NCBI RefSeq assembly: GCF_002117145.1 | Contig: NZ_CP008743.1 | Span: 310,001-374,000, forward strand | Length of the DNA stretch: 64,000 nucleotides | Origin: Candidatus Nucleicultrix amoebiphila FS5 | GTDB lineage: Bacteria > Pseudomonadota > Alphaproteobacteria > Caedimonadales > Nucleicultricaceae | Direction of reading: 5' to 3' | Part shown: positions 55,901 through 64,000 of the stretch, one piece after another | Numbering within the stretch: position 1 is the first letter of the stretch | Layout of the letters: each line of letters opens with the position of its first letter | Program-made: the position numbers and the translations under genes | Notes under the pieces: model-generated | What the model was told of the DNA's origin: nothing | The model's input: the letters and a program-made list of their open reading frames with translations, nothing else | Database searches by the model: none

Positions 55901-56670
55901 TGATCTGACTTTCGTGGCAAACACCATTTTGCCCAATACAGAAAGGGAGTATTAGTAATTGAGGCTAACATTCTAAAAGCAAGCGTTCCAAGAATATAGG
56001 TATAAATCAAAGTATGTGAATCAACGGGAGTTGATGTCAGAATCACCCACGCTAAAAGACTAAACACAACATTATCTAAAATAGATGACAGAAACGCTGC
56101 TAAATTTCCCCTAAGCCATAACCACTTCTCATGAGTTATTCGCTTTACCGCCTGAAAAATATAAATATCACTGAATTGGCTGATAACATAGGAAATCAGA
56201 CTTGCAAAAAAAATAGCAGGCGCCGGCAAAAATAACACTGCCATTGCTTCATGACTGTCAATATAGCGCATCAAAACACCTTCTGAGAAAACACTCAAAG
56301 GACGCATAGCTAAGGTAATCAACATATATCCATTGATAAGAAGCGCTGCCCAAAACCCCAACCAAACAGCTCTCTGCGCTTTCTTTTTACCATAATACTC
56401 AGTCAAGATATCTGAAGCGAGAAAGATAGAAGCAAATATAATTGTGCCCAAAGCTACAGGAGAAGAGTAAAAAGAGAATTGAACTGCTTTAAGAACTTGA
56501 ACATTACCAGCAATGACTGCAACAGCGACATAGAGGTAAAGGCCTATTTCCCCAAAAAGCCGCAAGAGAAGTAGAATCATACCAGCACAAAACAAGAACA
56601 TTCCCCCTTCAAGCCACTCTGGTGGTAATGCATGAAGGGAGAAAATAAACTGGCTAATATCCGGAATCAC
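55897..56670 (-). CDS. yhhQ: Queuosine precursor transporter, YhhQ/QPTR family
   Basis: A 257-residue membrane protein with about seven helices. The family motif ASDILTEYYGKKKAQRAVWL, with its conserved Asp-Glu pair, is clear. QFSFYSSPVALGTIIFAS and FLSSILDNVVFSLLAW are also typical. The family imports preQ1, preQ0 or queuine. Overlap with tgt gives direct context: precursor uptake and insertion into tRNA. No queuosine synthesis gene is in the window. Confidence 0.9.
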   Translation of the reverse strand: MIPDISQFIFSLHALPPEWLEGGMFLFCAGMILLLLRLFGEIGLYLYVAVAVIAGNVQVLKAVQFSFYSSPVALGTIIFASIFLASDILTEYYGKKKAQRAVWLGFWAALLINGYMLITLAMRPLSVFSEGVLMRYIDSHEAMAVLFLPAPAIFFASLISYVISQFSDIYIFQAVKRITHEKWLWLRGNLAAFLSSILDNVVFSLLAWVILTSTPVDSHTLIYTYILGTLAFRMLASITNTPFLYWAKWCLPRKSDQ

Positions 56671-56695
56671 TGTAAAAAGAGTCTAGAGATTATCT

Positions 56696-56986
56696 CTAGG
56701 CGTGGGCAGGCCCTTGAGCCTGTTCAATACGCTTCTTTAGACGACGCGCTTCAGTGGTTAGTTTTGCATTCGATAATTGCAATAAATAACTATCCAATCC
56801 ACCATTTTTTTCGATCGTACGAATGGCACGTGTTGTTAAACGAAGCTTTACAGGACCAAGTTTATCACTAATCACTGTCGTCATTTGCAAATTTGGTAGA
56901 AAACGGCGGCGTGTACGGTTATGAGCGTGGCTCACATTATTTCCCGATTGAACTCCTCTGCCGGTAATAAGACAACGGCGTGCCAT
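56696..56986 (-). CDS. rpmB: 50S ribosomal protein L28
   Basis: The 96-residue ribosomal protein begins [20 protein letters not shown] and contains [13 protein letters not shown] and [20 protein letters not shown], matching the alphaproteobacterial L28 form. ATG 56986 follows AAAGGAG at good spacing. The frame start at 57031 is not needed. Confidence 0.97.
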   Translation of the reverse strand: MARRCLITGRGVQSGNNVSHAHNRTRRRFLPNLQMTTVISDKLGPVKLRLTTRAIRTIEKNGGLDSYLLQLSNAKLTTEARRLKKRIEQAQGPAHA

Positions 56987-57164
56987 ATCAAACTCCTTTA
57001 AAATCTTGCTATGGCACACTTCATATGACAAAGCCTCAGATACGTCAAGAGGAAATAGAATAAATTCCTTCCTTCTCTATCCTCAAAGTTGTGTGATTGT
57101 GATTAAATTAATGCTATTTCTATTGAATGACTAAAAATAATAAAAAATCGCGTGGGAAGAGATA

Positions 57165-58166
57165 ATGTTCAGAAAATTGATCTATCTATTGGGGGCAATC
57201 ATTCTATTTTATAATTTACCCTCTCAAAGTGTTGCGTCTCAATCAGGAGACAACCAACCTCCAATAATTATCAAGCCAAAACCACCGACGCCAACTCATG
57301 TGTTAATGGGAGTTTACCCCGTCAGTATTTCAGAGATTAATTTGGCACACAAAACAGTAAAAGTCAGCTTCTACGCTTGGTGGCGCTCGACAGATTCAAC
57401 TTATCATCCCGAGAAATCAGTCGAAATTACCAATGCCCTTGATTATAATTTAAAGGTTGGCGGGACAGGCAAAAACGGCGATGAATATTTCACCTACGTT
57501 CATTATTATGCCACTATTCAAAAAGATTGGGATGTTCGTTATTTTCCTTTTGATCATCAAAAACTTGAGGTTCGCTTAGAGGATTTTTACGATGAAAATT
57601 ACGTAGTCTTTGATCCGGATTTTAAAAATAGTCACCTTCATAACGAGCTATCGCTTCCTGGCTGGAAAATCAAGGGAATGGAGCTGAAAAAATCCACGAC
57701 CTTTTACAACACAAATTTTGGCGATTCTTCTCTTAATAATGCAAATTATTCTAGACTTAGCTTTGTCATCGACCTGAAAAGAGTAGGATGGAGATCTTAT
57801 TTTAATTATTATGTTGGCTTTTTTGTTGCCTTCTTTTTATGCTGCATGATTTTCTTTGTGGACCCTGGTAATATTAATGCCAGAGCTAGTCTTTCGTTAG
57901 GTAGTATCTTTACTGCAGTCGGTAATAAGTATGTCATTGATCAGTTATTGCCTTTTACGGCTGATTTTACCTTATCAGACGCTATTCAAGCAGCAACATT
58001 TTGCGTAATTACATTAGCTGTCCTCTCATTTATCTTACTACACGAACTTGTGCAAGAGTTCGGACGAAAGAAAGTCATTTGGATTAATCGCATTCTCAGC
58101 ATGCTTTGCATGTTCGGTTATATCATTTACGTGGGACTTTGGACGCTCTTGGCAATTTTATCGTAA
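57165..58166 (+). CDS. Pentameric ligand-gated ion channel homologue
   Basis: A 333-residue protein with a signal peptide (to about residue 24) and a proline-rich linker (IIIKPKPPTPT). The beta-sandwich extracellular domain holds WDVRYFPFDHQKLEVRLEDF (residues 122-141) and SLPGWKI, the prokaryotic counterpart of the Cys-loop region. Four membrane helices follow at about 212-232, 238-259, 270-293 and 307-331. Helix 2 contains ARASLSLGSIFTAVGNKYVI, as in other bacterial members. It probably resides in the inner membrane with the sensor in the periplasm. A paralogue begins at 63769. Ligand and ion selectivity unknown. Confidence 0.82.
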   Translation: MFRKLIYLLGAIILFYNLPSQSVASQSGDNQPPIIIKPKPPTPTHVLMGVYPVSISEINLAHKTVKVSFYAWWRSTDSTYHPEKSVEITNALDYNLKVGGTGKNGDEYFTYVHYYATIQKDWDVRYFPFDHQKLEVRLEDFYDENYVVFDPDFKNSHLHNELSLPGWKIKGMELKKSTTFYNTNFGDSSLNNANYSRLSFVIDLKRVGWRSYFNYYVGFFVAFFLCCMIFFVDPGNINARASLSLGSIFTAVGNKYVIDQLLPFTADFTLSDAIQAATFCVITLAVLSFILLHELVQEFGRKKVIWINRILSMLCMFGYIIYVGLWTLLAILS

Positions 58167-58289
58167 GTGATTTTCTAGTCACATGTAAAAATGATAAGCG
58201 CCCATAATTTAGAAAAGATTAGAATGTTAACTAAAATTATGGTGACGTTACTAACAAAATAACAAAAACAATACTATAGGGGAGCGTCA

Positions 58290-59096
58290 ATGAAAAAAAA
58301 ACTAATTTCTTCCTGTTTAATCTCAACGAGCTTAATGATTCTTGAGTCTCACACCTCGTTCGCAAATGAGCAAGTAGCTTCAGTACAAACTCCTTCAACG
58401 CACAACACGCGCCAGAGCAGAACTCCTTATAATTTCAGCGGCTTTTATGTGGGCGCCTTTGTAGGGGGAACAACTATGAATACGAAGGTCGAAAATTTTT
58501 TAGACTTAACTGCAATCATTCCCGCGGAAGACACTTTCATCAATACCTTAAATTTTCGCAAAAGCTCCTTCATGGGGAACATTTTATTAGGATATCGAAA
58601 ACAATTTGCAAATCAATTTATTGCTGGGTTTGAACTCAATGGAGGTTTTTTTAACCAAAATATGGAAAAAAATTATGATGCTCAGACCCCAAATCTTGGC
58701 ATTTTAAATTTAAAAATGCGTCTCAAAAGAAGTTATTCGATTAGGCCAAGCCTAATTTTAGGATGGGCAATCACACCACGCATGGCTGTTTTAGGTAGTT
58801 TAGGAGTAGGATCGTCAAGATTTGAACAAACACTGCAGCGTACGTCCGCTATTGCCAACCAAAACACAATACACACTGCAAAGCAATGGGCTCATAGCTT
58901 AGTTCCAGGCTTGGGATTCGAATATGCCTTAACGCCTCACTTTTCTTTAGCTGCTTCTTTTCATTATGAATTCTTTCAACAGCTTAACTTTAATCTGCCA
59001 GGCGTCTTTGACACAACAAGTTTAGACGGTGTAAACCGCTCCAATCTAAAACCGGCAGCTTATAACTATATGGTTGGTATTGTTTATAAATTTTAA
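58290..59096 (+). CDS. Outer-membrane beta-barrel protein, OMP25/31-like
   Basis: A 268-residue protein with a signal peptide (LISSCLISTSLMILESHTSF then ANEQ). It shows the barrel start YNFSGFYVGAFVGG, amphipathic strands such as SFMGNILLGYRKQF and SYSIRPSLILGWAITP, GLGFEYALTPHFSLAASFHY, and ends with MVGIVYKF, the C-terminal Phe used by the BAM machinery. Similar eight-stranded proteins are abundant surface antigens in alphaproteobacteria. The ribosome binding site is ggggag. Confidence 0.88.
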   Translation: MKKKLISSCLISTSLMILESHTSFANEQVASVQTPSTHNTRQSRTPYNFSGFYVGAFVGGTTMNTKVENFLDLTAIIPAEDTFINTLNFRKSSFMGNILLGYRKQFANQFIAGFELNGGFFNQNMEKNYDAQTPNLGILNLKMRLKRSYSIRPSLILGWAITPRMAVLGSLGVGSSRFEQTLQRTSAIANQNTIHTAKQWAHSLVPGLGFEYALTPHFSLAASFHYEFFQQLNFNLPGVFDTTSLDGVNRSNLKPAAYNYMVGIVYKF

Positions 59097-59167
59097 AGGA
59101 TTCTATTGTAAGCTTAGATTGTCGTATTTTCACAAGCTGAAAATCGAAGAAATTGAAAGGGAAGAAA

Positions 59168-62100
59168 ATGAAGCTTTTTTATAACAGTGCATCCATGTTA
59201 ACAATTACAAGTCTCCTTTTCATTAACATTTCTGATGTTCACGCATCTCGTGATGAGCTCCGAAGAAAATATCTAGAAAAACAACTCTCTACTTCTGGTG
59301 GAATCCTTGGTAGCTCCAGTACCGAGGTCGTAAATAAAGACTATGTTGAGCAAATAAAAAAAGCTGCCGAACAAAAAGCAAAGAACCTTGAAGAATTATT
59401 GCAAAAGACTAAAGAAGAAAATGAAAAGAAGCTAAAAGCACTCCAAGAGCTCCATAATAAGAAAATACAAGATGAAATAAAACGTAAGGAAGAAGCCTCT
59501 AAAGCTCTAGAAGAAGCCTTAAAATCTCAAGTTTTTCAGGGCGTTGATAATCTAAAAAATATTTTAGATCGCATTGATCGCCGTATCAAAGTTTTAATCA
59601 CTTTGAATATAAAAGATCCCGATGAAGAGATGAGACGATTCATTGAAGAATCTCAAAAAGAATATACGAGTTTTAAAGAAAATATTGATCTCCTTGATGA
59701 CTCCTTGTTGCCAGAAACCTTACTGGGTTGGCAGCAAAAATTGCTGCGGTATTCTTTTGGTTTTGAAGAAAAAGCGATAGAATTTATAGATAAAAGATTA
59801 GATCAAGCAGGCGTCAAGCTTCCTGAAGGTTTTGATAAACTATCAGAAGTTACGCGTCAAAAACTGCTCGAAGAGTTAGCATTAAAAGTTCAAGAAACCT
59901 TAGCCGCTATTGAAAAGCAGCAGAAACAAGATGAACTCGATAAATTAAAATTGCAAAAAGAGCTCCCAATAACAGTCAAAGAAAATCTTGAACGTTTTAC
60001 AAAGCAAATTGAAGAAACGCCTTATCTAAAAGAAGAATTAGAAAAGACCTCTGGTCCAAACCTTTTTAAAGGACCTCTCGGCATATTAAAGGATGCCAGT
60101 GTTACTAATCTAGAAGTGCTCAGTCTTGATCAATTAAAAACAACATCTGAAGCCGTTAACAATGCTATTGGTGAGCTTAAGAGAGGAATTGAAACTCTTC
60201 GAGCCGCTCAACATCCTGAAAATGTTTCAGAAAAGATGATATCTTTTGCAAACGACCTTTATGTAAAATTCCCTATTTTATCTGCAGCTAAAGGCATGCC
60301 TCTTAAGAAAAGTGATAATTTTCCTCAAAAATTTAGCCTGAGATTTAAAACTTTAGCGAACAATATTCCTGATTTTGCAGGGCTATTTGGCACAGATAAG
60401 TTCGACGAAGCCTTAGAAGACTATAAGAAATTTGTTCTAAAGATAAAAGAAAAACCAGATATAAATGACAAGAAGAAATTGACGCTTGTTGATTATATTC
60501 TAACCAATTTCAAAGGTGACTTTGATAAACTTGCAGCAGGAAAACTCGAAGAAGATAAAATTTATGGCTATTATTTGTTGCTCAATAATATGATCAGCAA
60601 AGACGATGCTGAAAATTTTGAATTTAAGTGGCAAAATGATCCCAAAAATTTAGCAAAGGCTTTACGAGGATATATGTTGCATGTTCGCATGACAACGCTT
60701 CCTCAAAAAATTGAAAAACAGAAAGCTTCTGCTGCTTTGAGTTCGGGACTCACTTCTGAAACAAAGAAAAAAATTACCACAGAAGCAACTGAAAACATCT
60801 ACACTCGAATGGTGAATGAAGATTTACAAGCATTATGGTTCAAGGATCCAAGTCTAAAACTTTTAACAATAGACCCTGCGATGAAAGACACCTTACCAAA
60901 GACGGCACCTCTTCCTGGTCTTAAGGTCGTCATCGATAGCTTTTTACGCGAAGTTTATAATGGCTATCAATCTACGCAATTAGGAAAAGAGCTTAATAAA
61001 ATGCCAACAGAGGGTGAAAGTGATGAAACTCTGATTGCGGAGATAAAAAAAATTATCGTAGAGTCATTACCAAAAATCCCTTATGAACAAGATCTATCGT
61101 TCCCCAATACGCCTTTCACTTCTGAGGACTACAAAGCTTTATTTAATATCATATCCCGTGATCTTGATAGTAAAGAACATCTTGATGAACTTGAAAAACT
61201 ACAAGCTGCTTTAGAACAAGGACTCGTTCCCAATAATATTGAGCTTGCAAAAGCCTTGAATAGTATTCTCTTATCAGCAATTAAATCCATTTTAGGGTCA
61301 AAATCTGAGCTTTTAATGGATACTCTTTCACTCGAAAAAGACACTTTGCGGCGTTTTAATGTCCCTGGTGGTGAAGGTGATGGAGAAACTCAACAACGCT
61401 TTAAGCGCATTGAAGACACAATGTCAAAGGCGCGTGATATATATAAAGAACTTGTTAAAGGTTACGAAGCCAAAGATGGCAAGCAAATATTTATTCCAAC
61501 AGCTAAATTGGTAGAGTACGTGTTATTAGCTGATCAAAAAACTAAAGAGGCAGCGAATGATTTTAAACTCTATAGTCAAACAAAAATACCTGTCAATGAA
61601 ACATTGGTTGATGAAATATTACAATCTTTCAAAGAATTTGCATCTACTATGAAAGAAAACACTATTTACAAGAAAATTTATATGGATGTTCAAGGAAAGT
61701 ATCCAAAAACCGTTTTGGTGCATAATGAGGATTTAAAAAGCTTTGTAGAAAATACTTTCTTACTCGCTTACGGCTTTAATATTCAAAAACTTATTCCTAC
61801 TGAAAAACAAGCCGTGGGTGCAAGTTACACATTTATGAAATTATTCTTAACCTTGAAGGCTTTTAGTGATGTGGTTTGGTCAAACGTACCTCCAAAATCC
61901 GTTGAAAGTTCTTCAAACAAATCTACCGGTAATACGTCCTCATCGAAAGGATCAACCAGTGCAACGCAAAAATCTCCTGAATCCGCTTATACAATTTCGT
62001 TTACGGATAAAAGAGGACAAGTCAAAGAAGATTTAAGATCAATCAAGAGCCGTTCAGAAGATCTAGCAGCTCTTAAAGAGTTCATGAAATCTGCGAAGAT

Positions 62101-62485
62101 AAGCAAAAATTCTTTTATTCAAAAAGCTTACCAAAGTAACCTTAAAAAGCTTAAGGAAAACGGTATAGATGTGACAGATATTGAACATTACACCCCACCT
62201 CTCTCAAGTTCAAAAGAAGCAAAACAAAAAGAGCTTCTAAAGGTTGAACAAGAGGTAGTCGTTTTGAAAGAAGCAGTTAAGAAGGCACAAGAAGTTATAG
62301 ACAGTCTTCCAAGAAAAAAAGGGAAGGAGCACGATAAAGAGCCAACAACCACGATCGACAATGTTGTAAGCGTTGACCAGTCTACATTTACAAAAAACAG
62401 TGAATCTATTAAGAAAGATACAGAGTCTCTTAAAAAGAAAGAAGAAGAAGCAAAGGCGTTAGAAATAGAAATTTCTAAGATGTAG
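59168..62485 (+). CDS. Very large exported coiled-coil protein
   Basis: The 1105-residue protein starts at ATG 59168 after GGGAAG (the TTG at 59153 is less likely), with a signal peptide (LFYNSASMLTITSLLFINIS then DVHAS). It is Lys/Glu-rich, with strong coiled coils at about 60-110 (KKAAEQKAKNLEELLQK) and near the C-terminus (LKVEQEVVVLKEAVKKAQEV). A Ser/Thr-rich linker (SSSNKSTGNTSSSKGSTSA) separates the last coil. No enzyme motif is recognised. It is probably a secreted or periplasmic structural or host-interaction protein. Position beside an outer-membrane protein and channel genes suggests an envelope role. Confidence 0.65.
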   Translation: MKLFYNSASMLTITSLLFINISDVHASRDELRRKYLEKQLSTSGGILGSSSTEVVNKDYVEQIKKAAEQKAKNLEELLQKTKEENEKKLKALQELHNKKIQDEIKRKEEASKALEEALKSQVFQGVDNLKNILDRIDRRIKVLITLNIKDPDEEMRRFIEESQKEYTSFKENIDLLDDSLLPETLLGWQQKLLRYSFGFEEKAIEFIDKRLDQAGVKLPEGFDKLSEVTRQKLLEELALKVQETLAAIEKQQKQDELDKLKLQKELPITVKENLERFTKQIEETPYLKEELEKTSGPNLFKGPLGILKDASVTNLEVLSLDQLKTTSEAVNNAIGELKRGIETLRAAQHPENVSEKMISFANDLYVKFPILSAAKGMPLKKSDNFPQKFSLRFKTLANNIPDFAGLFGTDKFDEALEDYKKFVLKIKEKPDINDKKKLTLVDYILTNFKGDFDKLAAGKLEEDKIYGYYLLLNNMISKDDAENFEFKWQNDPKNLAKALRGYMLHVRMTTLPQKIEKQKASAALSSGLTSETKKKITTEATENIYTRMVNEDLQALWFKDPSLKLLTIDPAMKDTLPKTAPLPGLKVVIDSFLREVYNGYQSTQLGKELNKMPTEGESDETLIAEIKKIIVESLPKIPYEQDLSFPNTPFTSEDYKALFNIISRDLDSKEHLDELEKLQAALEQGLVPNNIELAKALNSILLSAIKSILGSKSELLMDTLSLEKDTLRRFNVPGGEGDGETQQRFKRIEDTMSKARDIYKELVKGYEAKDGKQIFIPTAKLVEYVLLADQKTKEAANDFKLYSQTKIPVNETLVDEILQSFKEFASTMKENTIYKKIYMDVQGKYPKTVLVHNEDLKSFVENTFLLAYGFNIQKLIPTEKQAVGASYTFMKLFLTLKAFSDVVWSNVPPKSVESSSNKSTGNTSSSKGSTSATQKSPESAYTISFTDKRGQVKEDLRSIKSRSEDLAALKEFMKSAKISKNSFIQKAYQSNLKKLKENGIDVTDIEHYTPPLSSSKEAKQKELLKVEQEVVVLKEAVKKAQEVIDSLPRKKGKEHDKEPTTTIDNVVSVDQSTFTKNSESIKKDTESLKKKEEEAKALEIEISKM

Positions 62486-62513
62486 TGTGCGTTTCTAAAA
62501 AATTGTCAAATAA

Positions 62514-62550
62514 CATAAAATCGACTTTTTAAAGTCGATTTTATGTTTTT
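62514..62550 (+). terminator. Rho-independent terminator
   Basis: A perfect 15-bp stem, cataaaatcgacttt paired with aaagtcgattttatg, with a two-base centre and five T at the end. It follows the large coiled-coil gene by about 30 bases and faces the convergent Sel1 gene. Confidence 0.9.
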
Positions 62551-62607
62551 AAGACTTGATCTCATATATAAAAAAAAGAAAACATTACTTTAGCATCTGC
62601 AAAACAG

Positions 62608-63555
62608 TTAACTTTTCAAGAGGCCTAAAATTTCTTCTTTTAGACGAGCGCTATCCAAATATCCTTGTTTTAGTGCCTGGTTAATGTAAGTGAGTGCCTT
62701 TTCATAATGAGCCTTTACATCAAAAGACGATTCTGTTTCCAAACATAACCCTTTTCTAAAATAGAGGGCGAGCAATGCTTGAGCGTCATCATCACCACCA
62801 GAAGCGGCCTCTTTTAATAACCCCATAGATTCAGGAAAAGACAAAGACATTCTCACTTTAGACCATAGTTTTGCCAATTCTGTCTTTGATCTTCGATGTC
62901 CTAACTTTTGCGCTTTATCATAGTTTATCGCAGCAACTTCAAGATTTGCGTCAAGACCAGAATAGTTATTATGCAATCTGGCAAAGTTATAGAGTCCATG
63001 GCAATTGTTTAATGCTGCCGAATCAGAAAAACACTGAAGAGCTTTATTTAAATCCTTTGTGACCCCAAGACCTTCTTCATGCATCAGTCCAAAGATGTTC
63101 AAAGCCTCAGCATCCCCCTCTTTAACACGCTTTTGAATATTCTCTTTTAGAGATTCCAAACGATATAATAGAACACCTTGAAGAGGCGGGATTTTAAAAA
63201 AAGAAGCTAAAAACAACTGTTGAAAACTAGAATTACTTGTTAACAGCTCCTCTATTGTTTTATTAGGCCAATCAATTAAAAACAACTTGGACCACTGTGC
63301 TCTATTATACGACAGTCCATTGGCAATGGGACCTAAAATTGCCTCAATAGCTTCACCATCTCCTTTTTTTGCGCGTGCATTAAGAGATTGTAAGGTTGAT
63401 AATTCCAAAACGGAGGGGTCATAGTTAACCACCTTGACTGAAGTTGATCCAGAGTTTTCATGCGTTCCAATGCCTTCTAAAAGATCCTCTGTTGCGTAAA
63501 CGGACGAGCAAGCAAATAATGATGTAGTGATAAAATAGAGAAAAGTTTTTTTCAT
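62608..63555 (-). CDS. Exported Sel1-repeat protein
   Basis: ATG 63555 gives a signal peptide (KKTFLYFITTSLFACSSVYA); the Cys could also be a lipobox-like site, though the motif is poor. Mature sequence holds Sel1-like repeats, best in ALNIFGLMHEEGLGVTKDLN with ALQCFSDSAALNN, and less conserved copies in AAINYDKAQKLGHRRSKTE and AASGGDDDAQALLALYFRKG. Sel1 proteins act as scaffolds, and in intracellular bacteria often in host interaction. Convergent with the coiled-coil gene; divergent from the second ion-channel homologue. Confidence 0.78.
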   Translation of the reverse strand: MKKTFLYFITTSLFACSSVYATEDLLEGIGTHENSGSTSVKVVNYDPSVLELSTLQSLNARAKKGDGEAIEAILGPIANGLSYNRAQWSKLFLIDWPNKTIEELLTSNSSFQQLFLASFFKIPPLQGVLLYRLESLKENIQKRVKEGDAEALNIFGLMHEEGLGVTKDLNKALQCFSDSAALNNCHGLYNFARLHNNYSGLDANLEVAAINYDKAQKLGHRRSKTELAKLWSKVRMSLSFPESMGLLKEAASGGDDDAQALLALYFRKGLCLETESSFDVKAHYEKALTYINQALKQGYLDSARLKEEILGLLKS

Positions 63556-63768
63556 AAGTATATATCCAAATATATTTGAGAGTTGACTATAGATTGCTTT
63601 CCTCATTGTCATATATTATTTCTAAAGGTCGGTCAATTTATTTAGTAACAAAAATAACCTCTTCCTCCCTTAAGGATTTTTGTGATTCGCTGAGCAATGG
63701 ACAAATATAAGAATTGATATAAAATTATCTAAAATTATAAAAATTACAGAAAAATTATGGGAGTCTTT

Positions 63769-64000
63769 ATGTTTAAGAAGCTTACTGGGCTAATCTGTTT
63801 TATCTTTTTAATCTTAAGTTTTTCACATTGCGCTGTCTCTCTCCAAACCTCCGATAATCAGAACTCCACAGCTCGGCAAATAGTTGTTAAACCCAAACCT
63901 CCAAAACCATTTTCAACTTTAATAGGCGTTTATCCTGTTAGTATTTATGATCTAAACTTAGCTCAGAAATCCTTTGGCATTAGTTTTTACGCTTGGTGGC
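63769..64000 (+). CDS. Second pentameric ligand-gated ion channel homologue (cut by window end)
   Basis: ATG 63769, preceded by GGGAG, opens a frame running to the window edge: a signal peptide (FKKLTGLICFIFLILSFSHC), then NQNSTARQIVVKPKPPKP, and LIGVYPVSIYDLNLAQKS through SFYAWW. It aligns without gaps after the linker to the protein at 57165 (IIIKPKPPTP, LMGVYPVSISEINLAHKT, SFYAWW). It is therefore a paralogue about 6.6 kb downstream. Only the first 77 residues are visible. Confidence 0.8.
   Translation, partial: MFKKLTGLICFIFLILSFSHCAVSLQTSDNQNSTARQIVVKPKPPKPFSTLIGVYPVSIYDLNLAQKSFGISFYAWW

Noticed and set aside
1-64000. tRNA, rRNA, tmRNA or CRISPR array
   Set aside because: Scanning the intergenic regions showed no cloverleaf-like conserved arms, no rRNA sequence and no regularly spaced short repeats; a covariance-model search would be needed to exclude small RNAs.

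Overview
The window reads as a low-GC alphaproteobacterial chromosome, most likely from an obligately intracellular or protist-associated lineage (Holosporales/Rickettsiales-like). The basis is the AT-rich base composition, the gene order nuoJ-nuoK-nuoL-nuoM-nuoN-birA-rnj detached from the other nuo genes, a GapR/DUF2312 protein, a NusG/RfaH-like plus MarR-type pair, and many exported proteins that look like host-interaction factors. Placement at order level is inference. I found no rRNA, tRNA or CRISPR array.

Region 1 (1-18.4 kb) is accessory and scarred. It holds an orphan SMI1/KNR4-type gene, a frameshifted unknown gene, tspO, a decayed IS1-family element with both inverted repeats, and an AraC/GyrI-type regulator. 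Next comes a direct tandem duplication with a period of exactly 7248 bp. Each unit carries a metal-efflux operon on the minus strand (czcB-like, czcA-like, czcD-like CDF), a DUF347-type membrane protein, a small two-helix membrane protein and a broken foreign gene. The unit is bounded by roughly 100-bp arms made of the crcB start and its divergent upstream region. The middle junction is a hybrid of the two outer ones, so the duplication can be explained by unequal crossing over inside a 32-bp stretch. Only the right-hand crcB is intact.

Region 2 (18.4-31.9 kb, mostly minus strand) has an RfaH-like factor translationally coupled to a MarR-type regulator, then RNase J, biotin ligase and the NADH dehydrogenase membrane subunits NuoN, M, L, K and J. 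NuoJ carries an unusual internal insertion. A fused alpha/beta-hydrolase-OsmC protein, an exported coiled-coil protein and a small lytic transglycosylase follow.

Region 3 (32-46.6 kb) contains uvrA, a tightly packed polysaccharide-type operon (three GT4 glycosyltransferases, an AsnB-type amidotransferase, a methyltransferase), an exported leucine-rich-repeat protein, an ABC1 kinase abutting pyruvate kinase, and an EamA transporter.

Region 4 (46.6-64 kb) mixes housekeeping genes (gapR-like, smpB, slt, the queuosine-salvage pair yhhQ-tgt, rpmB) with unusual ones. The unusual genes are a LuxI-like synthase candidate, a secreted GNAT acetyltransferase with three basic repeats spaced exactly 32 residues apart, a host-attachment-family protein and a frameshifted exported protein. 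An exported/surface cluster closes the window: two paralogous pentameric ligand-gated ion-channel homologues (the second cut by the window end), an outer-membrane beta-barrel, a very large coiled-coil protein and a Sel1-repeat protein.
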